A stretch of DNA of 10,459 nt from JAJDFU01 sp964595955 (GCA_964595955.1 CAZQSF010000119.1:1-10459), one strand, 5' to 3'; positions 1 to 9,380 are shown, counted from the first letter of the stretch. Translations and numbers: made by a program. The notes: generated by a model not told the origin, from the letters alone.

Positions 1-76
1 TAATTGTTTGATTTACAAAATTTTGCAATTCGTCAGCCCTTCGGGCGGAAAATTCGGTGAATTTTCCGGGTTAGCT
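1..76. repeat. Palindrome-rich element interrupting a relE-like toxin gene
   Basis: Three palindromes stand in a row: CAAAATTTTG (16-25), GCCC-ttc-GGGC (36-46) and a 10-bp stem CGGAAAATTC with a 3-nt loop (46-68). This density is unlike coding sequence nearby. On the minus strand it replaces the rest of the toxin gene after about codon 25. This fits a dispersed miniature or REP-like repeat, or the end of an insertion sequence. No transposase is visible and the left boundary lies at or beyond the window edge. The right boundary (about 76-80) is inferred from where toxin similarity stops. Confidence 0.5.
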
Positions 77-153
77 CTTATCCTGTTTAGGGTCGTTTGA
101 TCCCTGATCTTCAAAAGGTCTTTTTGAAACTTTTTGAGGAAAACTACCTTCAT
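13..153 (-). pseudogene. RelE/ParE-type toxin, truncated after its N-terminus
   Basis: ATG at 153-151 follows the antitoxin stop (157-155) by 1 nt, the tight coupling normal in type II toxin-antitoxin operons. The product would be 46 residues, against about 90-110 for an intact RelE/ParE toxin. Residues 1-25 (MKVVFLKKFQKDLLKIRDQT, then TLNRI) are a typical start for the Bacteroidota RelE family: a first beta strand and a basic helix. From residue 26 the frame enters the palindromic element and reads ANPENSPNFPPEG before a stop at 15-13. The central beta sheet and the C-terminal catalytic or RNA-binding residues are absent. I infer a dead toxin; its 3' part could lie left of the window if the element is an insertion. 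The family call rests on recall of the motif pattern, not on alignment. Confidence 0.6.
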
Positions 154-154
154 T

Positions 155-361
155 TCAATCTTTTTGACGAAGGGTTTTGAAAACGGCTTCCCGGCTCACC
201 GCCTCCTGTTGAAGACCTTCTTCAATTGCACGACCCAAGGCCAGATCCTCCAGCGCTTCCTGCATCAAGCCTACAAAGAGCGGCCGATTCTCCTCAAATA
301 CCTCAAGCAAGGCCGTCTTAACCAACTGCTTGAGTGCTTCCTGTGATAGGGTAGGTTCCAT
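155..361 (-). CDS. Antitoxin of a RelE/ParE-type toxin-antitoxin pair
   Basis: A 68-residue acidic, helical protein beginning MEPTLSQEALKQLVKTALLE. It has the layout I know from small antitoxins next to RelE-like toxins in Bacteroidota and Cyanobacteria: an N-terminal helix, a middle segment 'EALEDLALGRAIEEG', and a C-terminal 'VSREAVFKTL' that typically wraps the toxin. Its normal role is to bind and neutralise the toxin and repress its own promoter. The gene lies directly upstream of the truncated toxin start, in the same direction. With the toxin broken, this may be a solitary remnant, or could still neutralise related toxins elsewhere (inference). The ATG start at 361 has a TAnnTTT-like promoter element about 14 nt upstream. 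No DNA-binding fold is obvious at this length. Confidence 0.65.
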   Translation of the reverse strand: MEPTLSQEALKQLVKTALLEVFEENRPLFVGLMQEALEDLALGRAIEEGLQQEAVSREAVFKTLRQKD

Positions 362-374
362 ACTGTGCTTTTAT

Positions 375-392
375 TAAAGATAGAGAATTCTC
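375..392 (-). promoter_or_regulatory. Putative promoter and operator of the antitoxin gene
   Basis: Read on the minus strand, TATCTTTA (382-375) is one base from the Bacteroidota -7 element TAnnTTTG. Directly upstream sits a perfect 10-bp palindrome GAGAATTCTC (383-392), and a little further GGGT-T-ACCC (397-405). A palindrome touching the -7 box fits an autoregulation site of a toxin-antitoxin operon. I see no convincing -33 element. Confidence 0.35.
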
Positions 393-444
393 CATTGGGT
401 TACCCGGTCAGTTGCCTAACCCAACGTCCTTCACAGACTCGAAA

Positions 445-1062
445 CTATTGCCTGGAGTGTGTGCGTTGGTTTGACGCACGCCAGGGTCCAACTCCTTCAC
501 TTCCTCCCGCCCCGCATCGCCTCCCGGCTGCAGGGAGGGAATGGTGAGGACTGCAGGGGCATCTTCGATTTCCTCTGGGTTTTCTTCCATGCTGACGCTT
601 GTATCGGTCAATGTACTCGTTATCGAGGGCGTTGCAGTGTCTTTTCTTCACGAAGAGAGCAGCTTTGCCACGTCCTACCACGTAGCAGCGGGCATAGAGG
701 AATTCGTCGGCTGAGAAAGGGGCTTCCTCGCCCTGGAAAGCATTCTTTCCGGCATGTTTGGCATACAGCTCACCGTCCAGCAAATACAGTTTTTCCGAAA
801 GCCAATCTGCAAAAGCCTCGATCGCAGGAACAGATAACCGGCTCAAAGAATCCACGGCCGGTCTGATCACCTCTTCTCCATGTTCTTTTTCCCAGTCGAG
901 CTTGTCGACGATCCCCCAGAAAGCATCTTCGGATAAAGCCATCGGGTTAGCTTTTCCGGGCAGCCAAATGGTGACTTCCGCCTCCTCATCCCCGGATTCG
1001 GCACGCAGCCGCTCAATAAATTCGGCGTCCAGGTCCTTCAGTTTTATCCGGTGTATGGTCAT
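445..1062 (-). CDS. DUF4240-domain protein with an apparently replaced C-terminus
   Basis: I choose the ATG at 1062-1060 (MTIHRIKLKDLDAEFIERLR), giving 205 residues; a GTG at 1122 and an ATG at 1083 are in frame but give an unlikely leader. Residues 1-40 resemble the short N-terminal part often found before DUF4240 in Bacteroidota. DUF4240 then starts with the typical 'EDAFWGIVDKLDW' (about 45-57) and reaches 'DEFLYARCYVVGRGKAA' (119-135). The family normally continues with an aromatic residue and a 'VL.DP' segment; here it does not. Residues 136-205 become basic and cysteine/glycine-rich, the DNA contains two hairpins (461-479 and the REP-like 520-538), and neither other frame restores the domain. 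I infer deletion or replacement of the 3' end near position 657, so the gene may be a pseudogene. The function of DUF4240 is unknown. Confidence 0.6.
   Translation of the reverse strand: MTIHRIKLKDLDAEFIERLRAESGDEEAEVTIWLPGKANPMALSEDAFWGIVDKLDWEKEHGEEVIRPAVDSLSRLSVPAIEAFADWLSEKLYLLDGELYAKHAGKNAFQGEEAPFSADEFLYARCYVVGRGKAALFVKKRHCNALDNEYIDRYKRQHGRKPRGNRRCPCSPHHSLPAAGRRCGAGGSEGVGPWRASNQRTHSRQ
520..538. repeat. REP-like hairpin, copy 1
   Basis: CCTCCC and GGGAGG form a 6-bp stem around a 7-nt loop. The 18 bases 522-539 match 1153-1170 with one mismatch (T/C in the loop). It lies inside the degenerate 3' end of the DUF4240 reading frame. Confidence 0.5.
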
Positions 1063-1149
1063 CCATGATCTGATCTGCACCATAGCAAGATAAAACTTTG
1101 CACTTAGGGAATCAATAGCCACGCCTGCTTGGCAACGGGATGACCATTA

Positions 1150-1170
1150 CCTTCCCGGCCGCAGGGAGGG
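1150..1170. repeat. REP-like hairpin, copy 2
   Basis: CCTTCCC and GGGAGGG form a 7-bp stem (one T-G pair) around ggccgca. It is nearly identical to the copy at 520-538, and lies in the 299-nt gap between the divergent DUF4240 and ThuA genes. I see no gene in the rest of that gap (1063-1361), only the promoter element at its right end. Confidence 0.5.
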
Positions 1171-1323
1171 GCCGAGGGGGCTTTCAGCTGTCCGGTTAGT
1201 CACGGTGGGGCAGTGGTCGTTCGACCCGGAGATTTACCGAATAGTCTGCTGTCGGAGAGATCGGATTCGGATGCTGGCTGACCAAACGAGGGGTGAACGG
1301 CCCCCGGGCGTTTCAAAAAATGG

Positions 1324-1331
1324 CATCTTTG
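1324..1331 (+). promoter_or_regulatory. Putative -7 element of the ThuA-protein gene
   Basis: CATCTTTG differs by one base from the Bacteroidota -7 consensus TAnnTTTG and lies 30 nt before the ATG at 1362. I could not find a good -33 TTTG at the expected distance, so this is a weak call. Confidence 0.3.
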
Positions 1332-1361
1332 CAGAAACAGCCTCTTATAAACCCATGTACC

Positions 1362-3212
1362 ATGAAAACGCTTGCTGCCATACTGGCCTTCAGCTTAGGA
1401 TTTCTTTTGCCCCTTGCGGCCCAGGATACGCTCATTCACTACACGGAGACGACCGGGTTCGATCATAATACCCGTGCTCAGTCCCGGGATTTGTTCGAAA
1501 GCTTTGGCGATCAGCACAACTTTGTAGTGCTGCAGGACAACGATGGCAGCCTGTTCAATAAAACCGACCTGGCCAAGGCGCAGGCGGTCATTTTCAGCAA
1601 TACCAGTGGCAACCAGGGCCTGGATGCCCAGCAACAGGCCGCTTTACAGTGGTTCGTCGATACGCTGGGCCGCCACCTCATGGGCATACACGCCGCAACG
1701 GACACCTACCGCCACAGTTCGGCCAACGGTGGCAAGACCGGCGACTGGGACTGGTATGCCGAAACGCTGGGGGGCAGCGTACAGAACAATCCCAACCACA
1801 CCAGCCAAAACCATGTGGACACCATTTACCTTATTGAAGATCATCCCAGTGTGGCCAACATCGATTTTCCCTGGGTAAAGGAAGAGGAATACTACTACTG
1901 GGAGAACGGATACCTGCACCCGCAGATCCAGACCATCATGCAAGTGGGTACGACGGGCCCCGATTCCTATGACGCGCCCCGACCGGTAGCCTGGTACCGC
2001 ACCTTGCCCAACGGCGCCAAGGTCTTTTACACTTCTTTGGGGCACAAGCGGTCCAATTTCACCGGAAGTTTCCCCTTTTTTGAGCAATTGCTGGAAGATG
2101 CCGTCCTCTGGTTGCTGGACTGCCCTTCCCTGCAGGAAAATGTGGCCGTTTCGATCTGTGAAGGCGAAACCTATGCTTTCGGAGGAAATGATCTCACCCA
2201 AAGCGGCCAATACCAGGCGACCTTTTCCAGCGCCAACGGCTGCGACTCCCTGGTGCTGCTCGATCTGACGGTGCTTACTAACGATACCACAGCGCTGGTG
2301 GAAACCATCTGCGAGGGCGAAACGGTTGCCGTGGGGAGCATGCTCTTTTCCCTTCCCGGCCAGTATGAGGTGATCCTCACCGAGCCGACCACCGGCTGCG
2401 ATTCGGTGGTGAACCTGGACCTGACCGTCTTGCCCCATCCTACGACGGAACTGCAGGAGGTCATTTGCGAGGGAGACACCTATACCGTAGGTAGTTCTAC
2501 GTACTCCGAATCCGGAACTTACACGGATATTCTGATGGCTTCTTCGGGCTGCGATTCCATCGTATCCCTCGATCTCACCGTCCTCGCCCCCGATACGGTC
2601 ACGACTTCGGCCCTTATCTGCGAGGGCGATACGCTTTTCCTGGGTGGGCAGGCCTTCACGGAATCCGGCGATTTCTTTATCCCTCTTGTTTCGGCCGAGG
2701 GCTGCGACTCCATAATCGCGCTCGAGCTGGCCGTGGAGACAGTCGATACGGAAGTGATACAGGAAGGGAACGCACTCATCGCACAGGCGGACAATGCCGC
2801 CTATCAATGGCTGGATTGTGCCGCCGGCCTGCAAGCCATACCCGGTGCTACCGATCCGCTCTTTTCGGATACCGAGGAGGGTGTTTTTGCTGTGGAGATC
2901 ACGGACGGTGCCGGTTGCGTGGACACCTCGGCCTGCGTACCCCTGGTGCTGACCGGCCTTGCCGGCTTTGCTCCGCTGGAAGGGGTGAGGCTTTTTCCTA
3001 ACCCCGTGAAGGATGTCGCCGTGCTGGACCTGGGGCACAGGTTGACTGATGTCCGGGTCGAACTCTTCACGGCTGCCGGTCAGGTTATTCGAACCTATTC
3101 CTATGCCCGGGTCCGCCAATTGGAATTGCCCACCGCCGACCTCCCGGCCGGCTTGTATCGCCTGCGCGTGCAAAGCCAAGGCCGGATAGCAACGCTTTCC
3201 TTTACCAAGTAG
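1362..3212 (+). CDS. Secreted ThuA-domain protein with cysteine-paired repeats and T9SS sorting domain
   Basis: The ATG at 1362 is chosen because it opens a signal peptide (MKTLAAILAFSLGFLLPLAA, cleavage probably after AAQ). The mature part of this 616-residue protein has four sections. First is a ThuA-like domain (about 22-255; glutamine-amidotransferase-like fold, PF06283-type), with 'IHYTETTGFDHNTR', 'GRHLMGIHAATDTY' and 'FYTSLGHKRSNF'. Second are four repeats of 51-52 residues (about 264-465), each with 'ICEGxT' and 'GCDS', cysteines 28-29 apart. Third is an Ig-like stretch (about 466-530). Last is a T9SS type A sorting domain with 'LFPNPVKD' at 544 and 'LPAGLYRLRV' near the end. I infer outer-membrane export by T9SS and surface attachment or release. 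ThuA domains are linked to sugar metabolism, but the substrate cannot be read from sequence. The next gene starts 7 nt after the stop, suggesting cotranscription. Confidence 0.85.
   Translation: MKTLAAILAFSLGFLLPLAAQDTLIHYTETTGFDHNTRAQSRDLFESFGDQHNFVVLQDNDGSLFNKTDLAKAQAVIFSNTSGNQGLDAQQQAALQWFVDTLGRHLMGIHAATDTYRHSSANGGKTGDWDWYAETLGGSVQNNPNHTSQNHVDTIYLIEDHPSVANIDFPWVKEEEYYYWENGYLHPQIQTIMQVGTTGPDSYDAPRPVAWYRTLPNGAKVFYTSLGHKRSNFTGSFPFFEQLLEDAVLWLLDCPSLQENVAVSICEGETYAFGGNDLTQSGQYQATFSSANGCDSLVLLDLTVLTNDTTALVETICEGETVAVGSMLFSLPGQYEVILTEPTTGCDSVVNLDLTVLPHPTTELQEVICEGDTYTVGSSTYSESGTYTDILMASSGCDSIVSLDLTVLAPDTVTTSALICEGDTLFLGGQAFTESGDFFIPLVSAEGCDSIIALELAVETVDTEVIQEGNALIAQADNAAYQWLDCAAGLQAIPGATDPLFSDTEEGVFAVEITDGAGCVDTSACVPLVLTGLAGFAPLEGVRLFPNPVKDVAVLDLGHRLTDVRVELFTAAGQVIRTYSYARVRQLELPTADLPAGLYRLRVQSQGRIATLSFTK
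2151..2750 (+). repeat. Four coding repeats 'ICEG...GCDS' in the secreted protein
   Basis: The repeat period is 51-52 codons. Cysteine pairs fall at residues 266/294, 317/346, 369/397 and 420/448 of the protein, and each repeat closes with an 'L-D-L-T-V'-like strand (the last reads LELAV). Regular spacing suggests one disulfide per repeat and a rod-like spacer between the ThuA domain and the sorting domain. The DNA copies have diverged, so this is an old protein-level repeat. Confidence 0.85.
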
Positions 3213-3219
3213 GTTGTTT

Positions 3220-3852
3220 ATGAAATCCGCATCCGACCCATTATTTCCCCGCCTGGCAAACTACCTGGACGAGATCGAGCCGCGGGCAGCAGACTTGCCT
3301 GCAGAACGCAAAAGGCGACTGGAGGAGTTGGCGGAATACATCCGCTCCAAGCGAGAAGGAGAAGGAACCGCAGCGCTGATCTTCATCTGCACCCACAACA
3401 GCCGGCGCAGCCTGATGGCTCAGCTATGGGCCGTGGCGGTGGCAGCGCACAAAAAGGTGGGGGGGCTTACCTTTTATTCCGGCGGTACGGAAAGCACCGC
3501 CTTCCACCCCCATGCCATACAGGCAATGCGGGATGCGGGCTTTGACATACCGGAGAGCAGCGGTGCCAACCCCCATTACGCGGTGCGCTTTTCCGAGTCG
3601 GCTCCCCCGGTGGATATCTTCTCCAAGACCTACGACCATCTTGCCAATCCCAGACGCGGCTTTGCGGCCGTAATGACCTGTGCCGAAGCCGATGCCGACT
3701 GCCCCATCGTGCTCGGTGCGGAAGAGCGTTTTTCGCTTCCCTATGCCGACCCCAAATCGGCTGATGGAAGTCCGCAGGCCGGGAAGGTGTACGCCGAGCG
3801 ATGCCGGCAAATTGCGGTCGAAATGGCCTATCTCATCGAGCGCTCCGCTTAG
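3220..3852 (+). CDS. Low-molecular-weight tyrosine phosphatase / thioredoxin-type arsenate reductase family protein
   Basis: The ATG at 3220 is preferred over a TTG two codons earlier; the product has 210 residues. The P-loop signature C-X5-R is 'ICTHNSRRS' (C57, R63), and 'PYADPK' supplies a candidate general-acid aspartate (D177). The core is preceded by a helical extension of about 50 residues, so it is longer than the usual 130-150. 'TCAEADADCP' places C154 and C161 seven apart, as in the redox pair C82/C89 of the staphylococcal pI258 arsenate reductase. C57, C154 and C161 therefore match the three-cysteine relay that reduces arsenate with thioredoxin. The P-loop has Arg where ArsC usually has Cys (NSRR against NSCR), and no arsenite pump or ArsR regulator is near, so a phosphatase role is equally possible. 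It is probably cotranscribed with the upstream secreted-protein gene. Confidence 0.75.
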   Translation: MKSASDPLFPRLANYLDEIEPRAADLPAERKRRLEELAEYIRSKREGEGTAALIFICTHNSRRSLMAQLWAVAVAAHKKVGGLTFYSGGTESTAFHPHAIQAMRDAGFDIPESSGANPHYAVRFSESAPPVDIFSKTYDHLANPRRGFAAVMTCAEADADCPIVLGAEERFSLPYADPKSADGSPQAGKVYAERCRQIAVEMAYLIERSA

Positions 3853-3919
3853 CGCAGCGGCTGCCCGTTATCCATTCCCTGTTAAATCTCCTATTTTCAC
3901 CCGCGATTAATCCGCTCCC

Positions 3920-4741
3920 ATGCTCTACGACGACATTCAGGAGGCCGTGGCCTACATACGCAGCAAAACGGACTTCCAACCGCGTTACGGTATCATTTTG
4001 GGCACCGGCCTGGGTAAGCTTACCGAGGAGATCGAGGTAGAGCGCGACATCCCCTACCGCGGGATTCCCCATTTTCCGGTATCTACGGTTCAAAGCCATC
4101 AGAGCCGCTTGTATCTGGGTTATTTTCACGGCCTCCCGGTGGCAGCCCTGGCGGGCCGGTTTCACTATTACGAGGGGTACAGCATGCAGCAGGTGACCTT
4201 TCCGGTGCGCGTATTGCGCCAGTTGGGGGTAGAGCAACTGGTTATCTCCAACGCAGCCGGCAGTGTCAATCCCGACATTCGGCCCGGCCATCTGGTGTTT
4301 GTGCGGGACCACATCAACCTGCACGTGGAAAATCCGCTTCGCGGCCGCAACGACGATCGCCTGGGGCCGCGATTTCCGGATATGCTTACCGCCTACGACC
4401 GCCGGCTCAATGCCCGAGCCCTGGAGATCGCTGCCGAGCACGACATTCCCGCCTGGGAAGGGGTATACCTCGGTTTGCAGGGGCCCAATTTGGAAACCCC
4501 AGCCGAATACCGGATGGCTCACATTCTGGGAGCCGATTTAGTCGGCATGTCCACCATCCCGGAAGTGCTGGCAGCCCGGCATATGGATTTGCCGGTTTTT
4601 GTCGTCTCCGTGGCGACCAACACCTGCTATCCCATCGAATCCATACAGGCCACCACGGTGGAGGAGGTCATTCAGGTGGCACAGGAGGCCGAGCCCAGGA
4701 TGCGGCTGGTCGTTCGGAAGGTGATGAAGGAAATGGCCTGA
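3920..4741 (+). CDS. punA: Purine nucleoside phosphorylase, trimeric type (PNP-I)
   Basis: This 273-residue cytosolic enzyme splits purine nucleosides with phosphate into free base and ribose 1-phosphate (purine salvage). Its length is typical for the trimeric family. Motifs in order are 'GIILGTGLG' (24-32, phosphate loop), H60, 'GRFHYYEG' (79-86, with R80, H82 and Y84), 'NAAG' (111-114), 'GPNLETPAEYRM' with E192 (equivalent to human E201), 'VGMST' (208-212, M210) and 'SVATN' with N234 (equivalent to human N243). The E/N pair is the base-recognition signature of guanosine/inosine-type PNPs. The position of human H257, which contacts the ribose 5'-OH, appears to be V247. The gene follows the phosphatase by 67 nt. 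The symbol follows usage for this family; naming in Bacteroidota varies. Confidence 0.9.
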   Translation: MLYDDIQEAVAYIRSKTDFQPRYGIILGTGLGKLTEEIEVERDIPYRGIPHFPVSTVQSHQSRLYLGYFHGLPVAALAGRFHYYEGYSMQQVTFPVRVLRQLGVEQLVISNAAGSVNPDIRPGHLVFVRDHINLHVENPLRGRNDDRLGPRFPDMLTAYDRRLNARALEIAAEHDIPAWEGVYLGLQGPNLETPAEYRMAHILGADLVGMSTIPEVLAARHMDLPVFVVSVATNTCYPIESIQATTVEEVIQVAQEAEPRMRLVVRKVMKEMA

Positions 4742-4764
4742 GCGGGGGCGATGGCCGGGATTGC

Positions 4765-4796
4765 CTTGCAAAGAAGGTACCATAAGGCTAATTTTG
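4765..4796 (+). promoter_or_regulatory. Bacteroidota-type promoter of uvrA
   Basis: TAATTTTG (4789-4796) matches the TAnnTTTG -7 element exactly. TTG at 4765-4767 stands 21 bases upstream as a -33 element. Transcription would start near 4803, leaving a leader of about 50 nt before the ATG at 4855 and ruling out the in-frame TTG at 4801. Confidence 0.55.
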
Positions 4797-4854
4797 CGTT
4801 TTGCTCAACACAGGGCACCCCCCTGGCGTTTACTCATCGTCTCAGCAAAACGGC

Positions 4855-7716
<2,862 letters not shown>

Positions 7717-7771
7717 GAATTGCTATTTTCGATTTGTATTCAGCGCGAAATTCCGGCAAGAAACTACCTGC

Positions 7772-9301
7772 ATGAGAAGGTTGGTCAACCATGTTTTGCG
7801 TTCGGGACTGCTCCTGCGGCACAGGCTCCGCATACGCCGTATGTGGGATGAGCCGCACCGATTGCAGGCCCGATTGCTGACCCGCCTGCTGGCCACAGCC
7901 GAACGAACCGAATGGGGGCGGACGCATCGTTTTGGCGGCATCAGAAACAGCGCCGACTTCGCGCGCGCAGTTCCCGTTCGGGATTACGAACATTTTAAGC
8001 CGCTGGTTCAGCGGATGATGCACGGAGAACCCGACCTGCTCTGGCCGGGAAAGGTAAAGTGGTTCTCAAAGTCCAGCGGGACGACCAGCGACAAGAGCAA
8101 GTTCATACCTGTGCCCGAGGGCAATTTAGCGGAAAACCACAAGCGAGGTACCTGGGATTCCCTGACCGTGCTGTACGAGCAGATCCCTTCGGCTCGCCTC
8201 TTTGCCTACCGGAGCATGATCATGGGAGGTTCCCTGTCGTCCTTTAAGCCCCATCCCAATACGATAACCGGAGATGTGTCGGCCATCATGCTCCATCACC
8301 TGCCGAAGTGGGCCCGTCACTTTTTTCTGCCCGATGTAGAGACCGCACTCATGCCCGATTGGGAAGAGAAACTGGAACTCATGGCCGATGCCGGCGCCCG
8401 CGACCCCTCCGTGGTCATGATCGGCGGCGTACCTACCTGGACGGTCGTACTTTTCCGCCGCATTCTGGAGCGAACCGGAAAAAAGAACATGCTCGAGGTC
8501 TGGCCCGACTTTCAGGTGTATATACACGGCGGCGTTAGTTTTACGCCCTATCGCGAGCAGTTTCGGGAATTTTTTCCCTCCGAGCGGGTGCGCTATCAGG
8601 AGATCTACAATGCCTCTGAAGGGTATTTTGCCGTACAAGACGCCCTGGACAGGGAGGGAATGCTCTTGCTGCTGGATAATGGCGTGTATTACGAGTTCCT
8701 GCCTATGGAGGAGTGGCATGCCGAAAATCCGCAGGCCATCGGCCTGGAGGAAGTGGAAGTAGGCAAACACTACGCCATTGTAATCAGCACCAGCGGAGGG
8801 CTTTGGCGCTACACGCCGGGCGATACCATTATGTTCACCTCCTTACATCCCTACCGCATCAAAGTGACCGGACGCACCAAACAATTCGTCAATGCATTTG
8901 GTGAAGAGGTCATGGTGGACAATACCGACAAGGCCCTGGCCGAGACCTGCCAGGCCACAGGGGCCGTTGTGGTAGATTATACGGTGGCACCTCACTATTT
9001 TTCCCGCGGCCAGAGAGGAGGACATCAGTGGCTCATTGAGTTTGAACGCCAACCGGACAAGCTGGAAGCCTTTGCCGATCTTCTCGATCGAAATCTCCAG
9101 CGGTGCAATTCCGACTACGAAGCCAAGCGATATCAGGGCCTTGCCCTGGAGCGACTCCAGCTCATCCCTCTACCCAAGGGTACTTTTCACAACTGGCTGC
9201 GGCACAAGGGCAAGTTGGGCGGACAGCACAAGGTGCCTCGCCTGGCCAATCATCGCCGATATGTGGAAGAAATTCTCCACTACCTGGGCGAACGCGTGTA
9301 A
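7772..9301 (+). CDS. GH3-family acyl-adenylate-forming enzyme (GH3 auxin-responsive promoter family)
   Basis: I choose the ATG at 7772 (MRRLVNHVLRSGLLLRHRLR); a TTG at 7709 overlaps uvrA and adds an unlikely leader. The protein has 509 residues, the size of bacterial GH3 proteins. GH3 enzymes activate a carboxylic acid with ATP and transfer it to an amine, often an amino acid. Visible motifs are the ATP loop 'SSGTTSDKSK' (101-110), 'YNASEGYF' with E283, 'WRYTPGD' (345-351) and 'GRTKQF' (367-372), all in the expected order for this ANL-type fold. No membrane segment is seen. In plants GH3 conjugates jasmonate or auxin; the substrate in Bacteroidota is unknown to me, and neighbours do not suggest one. 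A degenerate -7-like TATTTTCG (7724-7731) precedes the gene, which may instead be read through from uvrA. Confidence 0.88.
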   Translation: MRRLVNHVLRSGLLLRHRLRIRRMWDEPHRLQARLLTRLLATAERTEWGRTHRFGGIRNSADFARAVPVRDYEHFKPLVQRMMHGEPDLLWPGKVKWFSKSSGTTSDKSKFIPVPEGNLAENHKRGTWDSLTVLYEQIPSARLFAYRSMIMGGSLSSFKPHPNTITGDVSAIMLHHLPKWARHFFLPDVETALMPDWEEKLELMADAGARDPSVVMIGGVPTWTVVLFRRILERTGKKNMLEVWPDFQVYIHGGVSFTPYREQFREFFPSERVRYQEIYNASEGYFAVQDALDREGMLLLLDNGVYYEFLPMEEWHAENPQAIGLEEVEVGKHYAIVISTSGGLWRYTPGDTIMFTSLHPYRIKVTGRTKQFVNAFGEEVMVDNTDKALAETCQATGAVVVDYTVAPHYFSRGQRGGHQWLIEFERQPDKLEAFADLLDRNLQRCNSDYEAKRYQGLALERLQLIPLPKGTFHNWLRHKGKLGGQHKVPRLANHRRYVEEILHYLGERV

Positions 9302-9314
9302 TTCTTCCCGGAGC

Positions 9315-9359
9315 TGACAATTAGTCACACTGTTTCTTTCCGACATGCCTTTTTGGCAT
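9315..9359. promoter_or_regulatory. Two short palindromes upstream of the sigma-54 promoter, candidate activator sites
   Basis: TGAC-aatta-GTCA (9315-9327) and ATGCC-ttttt-GGCAT (9345-9359) are centred 31 bp apart, about three helical turns, and the second is about 30 bp from the -24 box. Sigma-54 promoters need an enhancer-binding activator upstream, so these are candidates. The second could instead be a weak terminator of the GH3 gene, being followed by six T. Confidence 0.3.
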
Positions 9360-9380
9360 TTTTTGGCTTTCCTATGGGAG

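Noticed and set aside
408..611. Minus-strand frame of 67 codons as the continuation of DUF4240 after a frameshift
   Set aside because: Its sequence is not like the C-terminal part of DUF4240, and a stop lies between it and the domain frame.
459..866. Plus-strand open frame of 135 codons opposite the DUF4240 gene
   Set aside because: Product rich in Cys, Arg and His with no known fold, lying opposite a recognisable conserved domain.
1205..1468. Plus-strand open frame of 87 codons before and overlapping the ThuA gene
   Set aside because: Overlaps the signal peptide region in another frame, has no motif, and runs through the likely promoter.
2151..2750. Periodic repeats considered as a CRISPR or DNA tandem array
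   Set aside because: The period of about 154 nt is a coding period. Similarity is at protein level, the DNA has diverged, and there are no spacers.
1644..3179. Long open frame (511 codons) antisense to the ThuA-protein gene
   Set aside because: The opposite strand carries a full signal peptide, repeats and a T9SS domain. The antisense product shows no recognisable motif and is a by-product of GC-biased codons.
9345..9364. Hairpin ATGCC-ttttt-GGCAT followed by six T as a terminator for the GH3 gene
   Set aside because: The stem is only 5 bp with an all-T loop. It is listed instead as one of two palindromes upstream of the sigma-54 promoter, though a weak terminator is not excluded.
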